A stretch of DNA of 46,076 nt from CAZOVB01 sp964583095. GTDB taxonomy: Bacteria > Planctomycetota > Phycisphaerae > SM23-33. The stretch is taken from assembly GCA_964583095.1 (NCBI GenBank), contig CAZOVB010000033.1, forward strand, positions 1 to 46,076. Reading direction: 5' to 3'. Each line of letters begins with the position of its first letter. Position 1 is the stretch's first letter. A program made the position numbers and the translations under genes. Below the pieces are notes generated by a model. The model saw only the letters and a list, made by a program, of their open reading frames with translations, made no database searches and was not told the DNA's origin. Positions 16,700 to 25,037 of this stretch are shown one piece after another.

Positions 16700-17578
16700 T
16701 TACTTCGACTGAGCCAGCTTCCGGGCCTTTTCCTCTTGGGAAAGCTTATCCCACCGGCGAGGGCAACCGCCGCAGCAGAACGCCACCTGTTTGCCGTCGA
16801 ACTGGCGTACAAGGGCGGGCTTTACTTTCTCAGGATTGATTCTCTTTCCCATGATCGGGCATTTGCTGTTGGCAAACCTGGCCTCGGGGCTCTCCTTGGC
16901 AGCATGCTTGGCCTGTGCGTTTTCTGCCTTGGTCCCGTGATGCATCATGTGATGAGCTACCTGCTTGACCGCTTTTCTCGCATCGGCCAGATGGGCCAGG
17001 GCCTTTTCCTGGTTGCCGTTCTTTACGGCCTTCTCGGCATGTTCGATCTGGGCCAGCAGGCCTTGGAGCTTGGCGCCGGCCGGGTCGGGGCAGGAGCCCT
17101 TTGACTTCTTGCAGGTACCGCAGCAGTCGCCCTTTTCCTTGGCTTGCCCCTCGGCGTCCACGCTCAGCAGGACATCGCCTTGATGTTTGCCGGCCTGGCA
17201 ACTCTTCTTGCCATCGGCCGAGGCGACAGCTTTGGCCTTGGAGGGGCAACATTTCTTGCCATCGGCCGACGCGACAGTATGAGCTCCACTACCGCAACTC
17301 TTCTTACCATCCACAGAGGCAACGGCGTTGGCCTTGGAAGAACAGCTCTTGCCGTCTACGCTTGCTACCTGTCCTTCCGTGCTTCTACAGGAGCCTCCTT
17401 TGGCATCTGCTGAGGCAACAGTTGAGCCACAGGAGGATTGGCCTTGCACCGAGGCCACGGCCTTATTCGAAGAGCAACTGCTGCTCCCGTGGCCTTCTCC
17501 GGCTACAACAGGATAGGAAGCGAATCCAACAACCAACAGAGAGGCTGCCAACAGGGCAATCCATTTCGTGTGTGACAT
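16700..17578 (-). CDS. Exported Cys-repeat protein with His-rich helix and YHS/TRASH-like metal site
   Basis: Numbered from an ATG at 17584 (the ATG at 17578 is preferred, with AAGGAG 8 bases upstream), the protein has a signal peptide to about residue 29. Residues 42-141 hold six or seven copies of VAS(V/A)DGKxSC, each bringing one or two Cys, at a spacing of about 15-17 residues. A CCGTC cluster follows (154-158), then a charged helical region (168-230) containing HHMMHH (211-216). The C-terminal 50 residues resemble YHS/TRASH metal-binding modules: CPIMG (242-246) and FCCGGC (269-274). Thiol and imidazole ligands suggest binding of Cu, Zn, Ni or similar ions outside the inner membrane. It lies beside an ECF sigma/anti-sigma pair and shares their promoter motif. 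It is recognised only by architecture. Confidence 0.75.
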   Translation of the reverse strand: MSHTKWIALLAASLLVVGFASYPVVAGEGHGSSSCSSNKAVASVQGQSSCGSTVASADAKGGSCRSTEGQVASVDGKSCSSKANAVASVDGKKSCGSGAHTVASADGKKCCPSKAKAVASADGKKSCQAGKHQGDVLLSVDAEGQAKEKGDCCGTCKKSKGSCPDPAGAKLQGLLAQIEHAEKAVKNGNQEKALAHLADARKAVKQVAHHMMHHGTKAENAQAKHAAKESPEARFANSKCPIMGKRINPEKVKPALVRQFDGKQVAFCCGGCPRRWDKLSQEEKARKLAQSK

Positions 17579-17643
17579 TTTCATAACTCCTTGCGTTTGG
17601 AATTTTGCGATTGGTCTTTGTCTTTCTTCACGACATAGTAGGC

Positions 17644-17669
17644 AACGGGATAAAAATCCCCGGCGTTCC
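17644..17669 (-). promoter_or_regulatory. ECF-type promoter of the Cys-repeat gene
   Basis: The minus strand reads GGAAC (17665-17669), 17 bases, then CGTT (17644-17647), the classical GGAAC...CGT(T/C) form of ECF sigma promoters. Its spacer contains GGGAT-TTTT-ATCCC, a small dyad. The same GGAAC-N17-CGTT precedes the sigma gene. Transcription would begin near 17637, about 55 bases before the coding start. Confidence 0.6.
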
Positions 17670-17772
17670 GAAAAACAATTTTGCCGATAGATTCAGTGAG
17701 ATATAGTCTTGCCGCGCGGAATTCCCGCCTCAGAAAGGCGAAGAATACGAGGTGGCCCCCTCTGGCCAGCGG

Positions 17773-18549
17773 TCAATCCTGCTGGGGCGGGCCTACGATT
17801 TCGACAAGGAGTTGTTTCAAGCGGTCATGTTCGATCTTGTCTGAGACGGCTACGTAGGTCAGATCCCCGTGTCGCACCGCTACCATCCTGCAGCCTTTGT
17901 GTCTGCACATGACGAAATCCCTGCCCGCCTGCTGCTCCTGGTGCCCGAATCCCAGATCTGAGACGGCCCTTCGAAGCAGGATGATGGATGCCTGCCCCTG
18001 GGGCAGGGCGACGCGGAAGCTGGCGACCTTTTCATCAAAGACCTTTCGGGGTGCGCAGCCATCCACCCGGGCCTCGGCGGGCAGATGATCCAGAGCAATG
18101 GGCATCTGCATCATATCGCTGACCCGTTGCCCGGCGTCCTGCGGCTGCGAAACGGGCATGAAGGCTCCACTGCCGGCCAGATTCGCCTGGTGTATGCGGA
18201 AGAACTCCGGTTGAGCGCTGGCCACCGAGGGCGTGCCCAGTTGCCAGAGTACGCCAACCGCGATGATCAGGCCTGCGGCAATGGCGGCCGCAGCTCCAAG
18301 ACGTGCGGGAAACCGCAATGTTCTCTCCCGCCAGGAAGAATTTGACTCTGTATGGGAAGCCTTAGCCAGGCCGGCAGCAATCCGCTGCTCCAGACCTTCC
18401 GGAGCTGGAACAGAAGCAAAGGCTGACTGTAATCGGCTTCGAATCGCCCGATGGGCCTGGACCCGGCCTTGCTGAGATGCAGGGATCTGCTCGTCGTCCT
18501 GGCCGGGGCCGGTGACGAAATCTTCGAATTGGCTTTCATCGAGTGTCAT
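17773..18549 (-). CDS. Membrane anti-sigma factor with extracytoplasmic Cys residues
   Basis: The 258-residue protein has a cytoplasmic N-terminus (about 1-80) with 'PAPEGLEQRIAAGL', common in anti-sigma factors. One membrane segment follows (about 84-104), then an extracytoplasmic domain of about 150 residues. The start codon overlaps the stop of the sigma gene (ATGA), giving coupled production. The outer domain has three cysteines: Cys165 (DGCAPRK) and Cys215/Cys220 (MCRHKGC). These, with nearby His, could sense metal or thiol redox state and release the sigma factor. The anti-sigma call rests on topology and gene order. GGAG lies 6 bases before the ATG. Confidence 0.78.
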   Translation of the reverse strand: MTLDESQFEDFVTGPGQDDEQIPASQQGRVQAHRAIRSRLQSAFASVPAPEGLEQRIAAGLAKASHTESNSSWRERTLRFPARLGAAAAIAAGLIIAVGVLWQLGTPSVASAQPEFFRIHQANLAGSGAFMPVSQPQDAGQRVSDMMQMPIALDHLPAEARVDGCAPRKVFDEKVASFRVALPQGQASIILLRRAVSDLGFGHQEQQAGRDFVMCRHKGCRMVAVRHGDLTYVAVSDKIEHDRLKQLLVEIVGPPQQD

Positions 18550-19100
18550 TTGTCTCTCCGACCAATGATTCCCATGTCCCTTGCGTAATCCGTAAGCCGT
18601 TCTCGAAGAATTTCCCGGGCGCGACTTGTGCGGCTCTTGACAGTGCCGACGGCCACGTCGGTAATATCGGCTACTTCATCCTGGCTGAGATTCTCAACGT
18701 CGCTGAGGTACAAAGTGATCCGTTGTTCGGGGGGAAGCTCGTGCAGGGCCTGAATGACCTGTTCGTCGGAGAAATTCTCCATCATGTCCTGCGGATCGGA
18801 CCAGAACTCTTCGATCGAATCGTCTTTGCCGCTGAGCAGTTGCTCCTCGACGGGAACGGTGGGGCCTACGACCTTTCGATGCCGTAGCCGGTCGACCCAG
18901 GTGTTGTGCAGGATCCTCATCAGCCACGCCTTGGCATTTGAGCCGGACCGAAACGATCCGAATCTTCCAAGTGCTTTGAGCATCGTGGTCTGCACAAGAT
19001 CCTCCGCCGTATTGGCATCACGCGAGATCGCCAGCGCAGCACGGTACAATGCGGTGGTGTGCGGCAGGGCGACTTCTTCAAATTTGTTTCTATCGGCCAT
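18546..19100 (-). CDS. ECF-family RNA polymerase sigma factor
   Basis: The 184-residue product contains sigma-70 region 2 ('AEDLVQTTMLKALGRFGSF' and 'AKAWLMRILHNTWVDRLR', about 31-76). Region 4 ('LPPEQRITLYLSDVENLSQDE', in part LPPEQRITLYL, and VAVGTVKSRTSRAREIL) lies at about 125-170. There is no region 1 or 3, the hallmark of ECF sigmas. I start at ATG 19098-19100 since this aligns with the family N-terminus, although no good ribosome binding site is visible; a longer in-frame open stretch upstream looks non-coding. A GGAAC-N17-CGTT motif 35 bases upstream predicts self-activation. The overlapping anti-sigma gene and the Cys-repeat gene complete the unit. Confidence 0.9.
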   Translation of the reverse strand: MADRNKFEEVALPHTTALYRAALAISRDANTAEDLVQTTMLKALGRFGSFRSGSNAKAWLMRILHNTWVDRLRHRKVVGPTVPVEEQLLSGKDDSIEEFWSDPQDMMENFSDEQVIQALHELPPEQRITLYLSDVENLSQDEVADITDVAVGTVKSRTSRAREILRERLTDYARDMGIIGRRDK

Positions 19101-19134
19101 GAAGCCGGTGCGGATTTTGTTCCGACACCCTCTT

Positions 19135-19160
19135 AACGGATGCTGCCTGGGGCAGGTTCC
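19135..19160 (-). promoter_or_regulatory. ECF-type promoter of the sigma gene (autoregulation)
   Basis: The minus strand reads GGAAC (19156-19160), 17 bases, then CGTT (19135-19138). The spacer holds the dyad CTGCC-CCA-GGCAG. The element and spacing are identical to those before the Cys-repeat gene, and the predicted start is about 28 bases upstream of the ATG. Confidence 0.62.
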
Positions 19161-19274
19161 GGGAATCTGCAGGCAAGGGACTTTGGGAGCAGAAACACTC
19201 TGTCCGGCCGAAACGCATGCCGGCAAGCAGCAGTTCTCACCGGCCAGGTCGGCTCTGCCTATAGAGGTAACCTC

Positions 19275-20786
19275 TCAGAAGCCGTAACGCAAGGCAGCAT
19301 ACACATTGCTGTTGCGCTCGAACTGTCCGAAGAAGGTGTAGTCCTGCCTCCCGAGGAAGATATTGCCGCCCACTTCCACAGACCAGTGGTCGTCGATCCG
19401 GTAGTTGATCTTGGGTCGGAGATAGGCGTCGGTGTCCGACGGGCTGTAAAACGCGAAAAGCGACAGCGTCAGGTCCTGGTTCATCAGCTTCCTTGTGACC
19501 CGGAAGGTCGTGAGATGGCGGACCTCGTCGGCCGGATTCGTCCCGGCCGGAAGGTTCCCGCGGTAGTCGCCGTAGTCCATCATCCACTCCACGTAGTACT
19601 GCACGCCAAGGGTCAGGTCCTGGGCGAGTTCGGGCAGGTCGCGCTCAAATCCGGTCAGCAGGCGAAGCTGGGAGTTGTTGACAAACGGGTCGTCTCCGTC
19701 GAGGTCGTCGCGGGAGTGGTAGTAGCTCGTCTCGAAATTGGCGATACCCTCCAGCAGCGGGCCTCGAATGCTCGCTCCGTAGGCATCCAGGTCTGGGAAG
19801 GTCGCGCGCCCGGTCAGTGGCTCCTGGCCGCCGGGGCTCTTCCAGTACCCACGATAGGCGTATGCTGCCAACTCGATGCTCTCAATGCGTCGGTGGAGAC
19901 GCAGGTGCATCTCGTCGTCATGGAAGTATCGGTTGGGCCGATCCGAATCCACGATGCGATCTTCTCCGGCCCGTCGGCCAAGGGCGGGACTATAGTAGCT
20001 GATTCGCCTGCCGGTGATGTAGCGGTCGGGGTTAAAGAGGGGCACGTAAACGAAATCCACGTTCAGCCAGTCGCTGTAGGCCCCAAAGCGGATGGCATCG
20101 GACGGCGCCTTGAGGTACTCCACGTCGCGCCCGGCGAAAAACGATTGCCAGTCCTTGGGGAACAGGTCGTTGAGGAACACCAGGTCTCCTGTGCCCCAGG
20201 TGAGAACCTGCCTGCCCACGCGAACATCCAGAAAATCCAAGGGGGTCAAGTCCACGTAAGCTTTTCGCAGATCCAGCCAGCCCCGGCCACGGTGGAGATC
20301 GATCACTTGCGTATCGGCCACTGCGTCAAAGAGGAAATCCACCGTGATATTCACGGTGGCCTGCTCGAAAGCTTTTTCCCATTCCAGTTGAGCCCTGGCT
20401 TCTCCCAGGATGGCATCTTCTTCCTGGTGGCGGTCGGGCTGGGTTCTCACGCCCCCGCGGAAATCCAGAAAGCCTGAGACGTCGAACCAGTCGATTCGGT
20501 CTTCTTCTTTCTGGTCGGTTTCCTCCTGGGTGGCCGGTCCCAATGGATCGGGGCCCTGTCCGCCGGGTTCCAACGGGGCCGGGGCGTCGCCGGGTCCCAG
20601 GGGCGGCGGGGCGTCGGTTGGATTTCCCGGGCCCTGCGGCAGGGGCGGGGAGTCTTCCATGCCGGGCCCTTCGGGCAGGGGCGGGCTTTGAGAAGATTCC
20701 TGGGCCCAAACGGCGGGCGCCGCGAGCAGGATCGCGGCGCCCAGTACCAGGTACATCAGGGGTATTGCAGCTCTGGAATCGCTCAT
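19275..20786 (-). CDS. DUF1302-type outer-membrane protein with Pro-rich linker
   Basis: The 503-residue product has a signal peptide (about 1-28). A linker of about 55 residues made of repeated PPLPEGPG-like units follows, then a long beta-strand-rich domain ending in Phe, as outer-membrane barrels do. Features such as 'DVRVGRQVLTWGTGDLVFLND' (in part VGRQVLTWGTGD) are typical of DUF1302 porin-like proteins, which accompany RND/MMPL transporters and LolA-like proteins in operons. It starts with an ATGA overlap with the LolA-like gene. The probable role is the outer-membrane part of an export system. The cargo is unknown. Confidence 0.8.
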   Translation of the reverse strand: MSDSRAAIPLMYLVLGAAILLAAPAVWAQESSQSPPLPEGPGMEDSPPLPQGPGNPTDAPPPLGPGDAPAPLEPGGQGPDPLGPATQEETDQKEEDRIDWFDVSGFLDFRGGVRTQPDRHQEEDAILGEARAQLEWEKAFEQATVNITVDFLFDAVADTQVIDLHRGRGWLDLRKAYVDLTPLDFLDVRVGRQVLTWGTGDLVFLNDLFPKDWQSFFAGRDVEYLKAPSDAIRFGAYSDWLNVDFVYVPLFNPDRYITGRRISYYSPALGRRAGEDRIVDSDRPNRYFHDDEMHLRLHRRIESIELAAYAYRGYWKSPGGQEPLTGRATFPDLDAYGASIRGPLLEGIANFETSYYHSRDDLDGDDPFVNNSQLRLLTGFERDLPELAQDLTLGVQYYVEWMMDYGDYRGNLPAGTNPADEVRHLTTFRVTRKLMNQDLTLSLFAFYSPSDTDAYLRPKINYRIDDHWSVEVGGNIFLGRQDYTFFGQFERNSNVYAALRYGF

Positions 20787-21640
20787 TTCAGGTAGCTCCT
20801 GGGGGCTCTGCGGAGATAGCGTTCGGTGAAGATGCTTTCGGGCAGGTCGATATTGTACTCCACGTCCGAATACTGCAAGGTCGTATAGCCTCCCATTTTC
20901 TCATCCTGCATGCGAGAGGCCAGGACGGTGGGGTACTTGTTGTCCCCGACATAGTCCCACTTGAGCACGGTGTACTTTCGGTAGGGCTTGTCTTGGGCAT
21001 CGTAGTAGACCGTCTGGCGGACCAGGAAGTTGGACTTCATGATCCAGGTCTTGTAGTAGGCGAATTCGACGGCATCGGGATCCTTGGGGGTGGACTTCAG
21101 GATGTAGTAGTGTTCGTCCTGGCCGATCAGCTCGTGCTTGTCGGCATTCATGTTCCTGCCCGATACATCTTCATAGAGATAGTGCGAGCCGACAAAGCTG
21201 GTACGCTTGTCCTTGCCGGCGATCCGCTTGACATTGTCCAGGGCGGGCATGTACATCCAGCGGTCGTCTTCGGTCTCCAGGTGCTTGTGGACCAGGAAGA
21301 CCATCTTGTCGAAGCTCGATGGCTTCTCGAAGTAGACATAAAACTTCTGCTGCCCGAGCATTTTGGCATCGGCCTTTTTGTCCTTTGCCTGGTCCGCGCC
21401 TTGCTCCTGGTGGTCTCTTCGGAGGATCTGCATTTGTCGGGTCTGTTTGGCACCGCCTTTGTCGACGATGACCATATCCACCCGGGCCCGGCCATCTTCG
21501 CCCTGGTAGTACGAGGCGTAATTGCTCTTGCGGACAACGTCCTGGGCGGTGAGTTCCTTGCCTTGCTCCTGGGGCCATGCCGTGGTCGTCATGGCCAGGA
21601 TCAGCGTCGGTGTCAGGATTGAGATTGCATTGCGTCTCAT
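20783..21640 (-). CDS. LolA-like outer-membrane lipoprotein-sorting protein
   Basis: The 285-residue product carries a signal peptide (MRRNAISILTPTLILAMTTTA, cut before Gln). Its domain resembles the LolA-like 'outer membrane lipoprotein-sorting' family: 'ARVDMVIVDKGGAKQTRQMQI', 'SSFDKMVFLVHKH', 'RWMYMPALDNVKRI' and 'VGSHYLYEDVSGRN' are characteristic. The fold is a half-barrel that carries a lipid or other hydrophobic ligand. AAGGAG lies 8 bases before the ATG. It stands 4 bases after the RND gene and overlaps the DUF1302 gene, so these three proteins probably act together in lipid-type export. Confidence 0.85.
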   Translation of the reverse strand: MRRNAISILTPTLILAMTTTAWPQEQGKELTAQDVVRKSNYASYYQGEDGRARVDMVIVDKGGAKQTRQMQILRRDHQEQGADQAKDKKADAKMLGQQKFYVYFEKPSSFDKMVFLVHKHLETEDDRWMYMPALDNVKRIAGKDKRTSFVGSHYLYEDVSGRNMNADKHELIGQDEHYYILKSTPKDPDAVEFAYYKTWIMKSNFLVRQTVYYDAQDKPYRKYTVLKWDYVGDNKYPTVLASRMQDEKMGGYTTLQYSDVEYNIDLPESIFTERYLRRAPRSYLK

Positions 21641-21644
21641 GATG

Positions 21645-24600
21645 TTACTCCTTGGTTGGAGAACCGGTTGTTGTCTGAATTTCGCATTTCCGGCGGCGGC
21701 TCAGCAGGTTGCAGGTCATCGCCAGCAATGGGACCAGGATCAGGCCGATCCAGGTCAGGGTGGTCAAGTCCAGTGTCTTGGAAAGGGTCAGGGCGATCAG
21801 CCCCACCAGGGCCAGCGAACCGACCAGGCAGACACCGCAGTTGCAGGACAGGCGGCGCTGCTTCTCGGGTTTGAAGAGGTACTTCCGGGCGACGGTGATC
21901 AGCGCCGGCAGCAAAAGCAACGTGCCGATGCCGCTGAGCAACAGGATGGTCGCCAGGAGTATGCCCACCGTCTGGTAGGGAACCAGTGGAGCCAGCAGCA
22001 GGGGAGTAAAGCCCACCGCGATGACGATGATGTTGCGCACGATGGCCCGGGCCGGCTCGCCGAAGACCGCCGGGGCGACCTTCTGCCAGGAACCTTCTCT
22101 GGCGTGCATCGCACGTGCACGGGCCAGGAAGTGAATTGCAAAGTCCACCGCCAGGCCCAGCGTCAGGCTGCTCAAGACGGCTACGGGCATGTCGTAGTCC
22201 TTGCCGATGATCCCGATGGCCCCGTAGATCGCGGCGATGGTCACCGTCAGCGGAATCATGCTCAACAGGCCCCACAACGGCGAGCGGAAAAGCAGGGTCA
22301 TCAGAAGCAACACCACCAGGAAGCTGCCTGCAAAGGCTTCCATCATCCCGAAGACCATCTTCTCCTGCCATTCGACGTTGATATAGGTCAGGCCGAACCA
22401 GCCCGGAGAGGCCTTGACGCCCTCTGGCGGGGGATTGCTGTCCACAAAGGCTGCCACCTGCTCGACCACCTCGGACATGTCCTGGTTGTCGCCGCTGGTC
22501 AACTGGATCCAGGCGCTGGTGGTGCGGTAGTCGCGCGTCACAAAATGCCACAAGTCATCGCGCGTATTGGGACTGCCGTCCTGGAAGCGATCCAGTGTCT
22601 GCTCGACGCCCTTCTGGGTGTTGGGGATGCGGTAGTCCTCGGCCGTGCCGCCGGTCAGGTCGCGGTGGATGGTGCGGGTGATGGTCGTCAGGGAGTTGGT
22701 CTTTCCCACCTTTCCGCCTTCGCGTGTCGCCTGCTCCAGCTTGACCATCCAGTTCAAAACGTCGGGCCGAGTGAAGGTCTTGAAGCGATTGTACTGGTCG
22801 GCCAGGAAAACGTCCTGCACGTGCCTGCGGGCGATTCGATGGACCGGATCCATCGCTTCCGGGCTCGGGTCCGACGGCGCAGGGCCACCCCCGGCGGGGG
22901 GGAGGGGCTCGCCGGGACCTTCGCTGTCAAGCGGCGCAGGAGCTGCATCCAGATCTTCTCTGGGAGGGGCCGGTGGCGCGTCGAGAGGTGCATCGAGGTC
23001 TTCGCCTGGAAGCGGGGGCAGATCCCGGCCACCTGGTTGTTGTGATTCTTCCTTACCGCCCTCCAGCCGCCGGGTCAGTGCGGAGAGGAAGTCTCGTGCG
23101 GTGGGTGGTTCCTGGGCTGCGATCTCCTGGATATGCGCCCGCGTCTGCTGCATCCGGTTGGCGAGGGCTTCTTCCAGGCGGGTGATTCGTTGCTGGAGTC
23201 CATCCAGGTAGGCCTGTTTGTCCATGGGCTCGGACGCTTCGCCGACGCCAGAGGCTTCCAGGTCCAGGAAATCCCCCACCAGGGCAAAGGCAGAGAGCTG
23301 CTCGTCGGTTGCCGACATGATCTCAGGTTGGAGGCGGCGGCGCAGGTTGTCGAACCATGTGCCTCGCGTTCCTTCCTCCTGCCAGTCAAAGGTCGGTCTC
23401 GCCCGGGTCTGCCGGGCCTGCTGCTGATATTTCTCCAGGAGCTGCTCCACGCTCTGCATGCGCTGTCGGGTTCTCTCGGTCAGTGTCTGAGCATAGCTCT
23501 GGGGCTGATAGTCCGGCCGGGTCGACTCCAGCGCCAGGTAGGCCATGTAGGTTCCGGCGAAGTGGTCATTCAGAACGCGGTCGGCCTCGCGGATGGGGTG
23601 GTCCTTCACGAACCATTTGATCGGGTTGTCGTTGACGTTGATGCGGCTCATGCCCCACAAGGCCACGGCGAAAACAACCACCGCTCCTGCCAGGATCGGC
23701 TTGGCCCTTCGGACGGTCCAGGCTCCCATGCCCGTCAGGAACCTGCCCACCAGCGTAACGGGCTGCTCGTGGTCGTCCTGGTTCTTCCTGGCTCCGAAGT
23801 TTTCCAGCGTGGCGGGGGAGATGAACATCACATATGCCGGGATGAATGTCACCGTAAGCGCCCAGGCGAGCATGACGCCCAGGGCCACGAACAAACCAAA
23901 GATCTGCACCGGCGGAATGGGCGTAAGGGCCAGGGAAGCAAAGCCGGCCGAACTGGTCAGCGACGTGTAGAGCATGGGGGCGAAAAGGTCGTCCATGACC
24001 GACATCATGGTGGCCTTGCGATCGCGGTTCTGCTGATAACGTTCGAAGAACTCACTGATGATGTGGATCGAGTCGAGCACCGCGATGGGCATGATGAAAA
24101 TCGGGATCATGCTGCTCATGATGTGGATCGGAAAGCCCAGGATGATCAGCAACCCCATGGTCAGAATTACCGAGAGCATCGCGATGATCATCGGGGCGAT
24201 AATCAGCACGAGTTTGCGGAAGAACAGGAGCATCAGCAGGAAGATCACTACCATGGCCACCGGGGCCGAGATGGCCATCTGGATGAACATCTCCACGCCG
24301 AAGGTGTCCTCGGCCACCGGCAGGCCGGTGATGTAGTACTTCTCGGGCCCGTCGAATTCGGCGATCTTCTCCTGCAACTGTTTGTAGACCCGGTAAGAAA
24401 GGTCCTTGGCGGTCAGGGGCAGGTAGAGGGCGATGGCCTTTCCGTCGGGGGTAGTGAGGGTATCTTCCAGGAAAGGAACCGAAATGGCCCGCTGGTGAAT
24501 CGTCCGGGCTTGGTCCTGGGTTTTTGGGACCGAGGGCATCAGGCGGGTCATCTGAACGGTGGGCCGGCCCTGGTCGTTAACGTCCCGGCGGACATAGTCT

Positions 24601-25013
24601 ACCGTGGAGGGGCTGATCAGATCGCCGGGAATCACGCCCTCATCCTGGCTGTCGGCATTGACTTTCTCGCCCTGAAGCGTTGCGGCGAATTGTGTAAGCT
24701 CTTCGATGCGCCCGAGGATCTCCGGGGTATACACGCCTTCGGCGCCCTCATGCACAACGCCCACGACCACCATGTCGTGCAGGCCGAACTGCTCCTTCAT
24801 GTCTCGATGGAAGACGCGAACGGCTTCGTCTTCCGAGAGCATGTTCTCCGGATCCGTATCGACCTTGATCGGATTGAGCATGTCGAAGGTGTCGGGAGCC
24901 AGTGAGCCCAGGGCGGCCAGCAGGGCAACAAGAACGGTCAGCCCGACCGAAACCGTGACGACGAGTTTCGGATGTTCCAGCGAAAACCGGGTGATGCGTT
25001 GCGGAGTGTCCAT
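21645..25013 (-). CDS. RND/MMPL-superfamily transporter
   Basis: The 1122-residue protein has the two-repeat RND layout: one membrane segment at about 17-37, an outer loop, five to six segments between about 245 and 475, a second large loop, and another set between about 890 and 1040. It belongs to the MMPL/HpnN-like branch rather than the drug-efflux branch, as judged by size and its LolA-like and DUF1302 partners. The second loop holds a coiled-coil and Pro/Asp-rich stretch (about 560-720) likely to be flexible. Two extra membrane segments at the C-terminus (about 1065-1110) begin with CNCGVC, beyond the usual end of the family. Lipid-like or hydrophobic cargo is likely from the family; the specific one is unknown. 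Confidence 0.88.
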   Translation of the reverse strand: MDTPQRITRFSLEHPKLVVTVSVGLTVLVALLAALGSLAPDTFDMLNPIKVDTDPENMLSEDEAVRVFHRDMKEQFGLHDMVVVGVVHEGAEGVYTPEILGRIEELTQFAATLQGEKVNADSQDEGVIPGDLISPSTVDYVRRDVNDQGRPTVQMTRLMPSVPKTQDQARTIHQRAISVPFLEDTLTTPDGKAIALYLPLTAKDLSYRVYKQLQEKIAEFDGPEKYYITGLPVAEDTFGVEMFIQMAISAPVAMVVIFLLMLLFFRKLVLIIAPMIIAMLSVILTMGLLIILGFPIHIMSSMIPIFIMPIAVLDSIHIISEFFERYQQNRDRKATMMSVMDDLFAPMLYTSLTSSAGFASLALTPIPPVQIFGLFVALGVMLAWALTVTFIPAYVMFISPATLENFGARKNQDDHEQPVTLVGRFLTGMGAWTVRRAKPILAGAVVVFAVALWGMSRINVNDNPIKWFVKDHPIREADRVLNDHFAGTYMAYLALESTRPDYQPQSYAQTLTERTRQRMQSVEQLLEKYQQQARQTRARPTFDWQEEGTRGTWFDNLRRRLQPEIMSATDEQLSAFALVGDFLDLEASGVGEASEPMDKQAYLDGLQQRITRLEEALANRMQQTRAHIQEIAAQEPPTARDFLSALTRRLEGGKEESQQPGGRDLPPLPGEDLDAPLDAPPAPPREDLDAAPAPLDSEGPGEPLPPAGGGPAPSDPSPEAMDPVHRIARRHVQDVFLADQYNRFKTFTRPDVLNWMVKLEQATREGGKVGKTNSLTTITRTIHRDLTGGTAEDYRIPNTQKGVEQTLDRFQDGSPNTRDDLWHFVTRDYRTTSAWIQLTSGDNQDMSEVVEQVAAFVDSNPPPEGVKASPGWFGLTYINVEWQEKMVFGMMEAFAGSFLVVLLLMTLLFRSPLWGLLSMIPLTVTIAAIYGAIGIIGKDYDMPVAVLSSLTLGLAVDFAIHFLARARAMHAREGSWQKVAPAVFGEPARAIVRNIIVIAVGFTPLLLAPLVPYQTVGILLATILLLSGIGTLLLLPALITVARKYLFKPEKQRRLSCNCGVCLVGSLALVGLIALTLSKTLDLTTLTWIGLILVPLLAMTCNLLSRRRKCEIQTTTGSPTKE

Positions 25014-25037
25014 GAAGGCGTTTCCTTTTCTCTGGGG

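Noticed and set aside
19263..19275. AGAGGT-A-ACCTCT palindrome at the end of the DUF1302 gene
   Set aside because: It overlaps the stop codon, has no loop or T-run, and is short enough to arise by chance.
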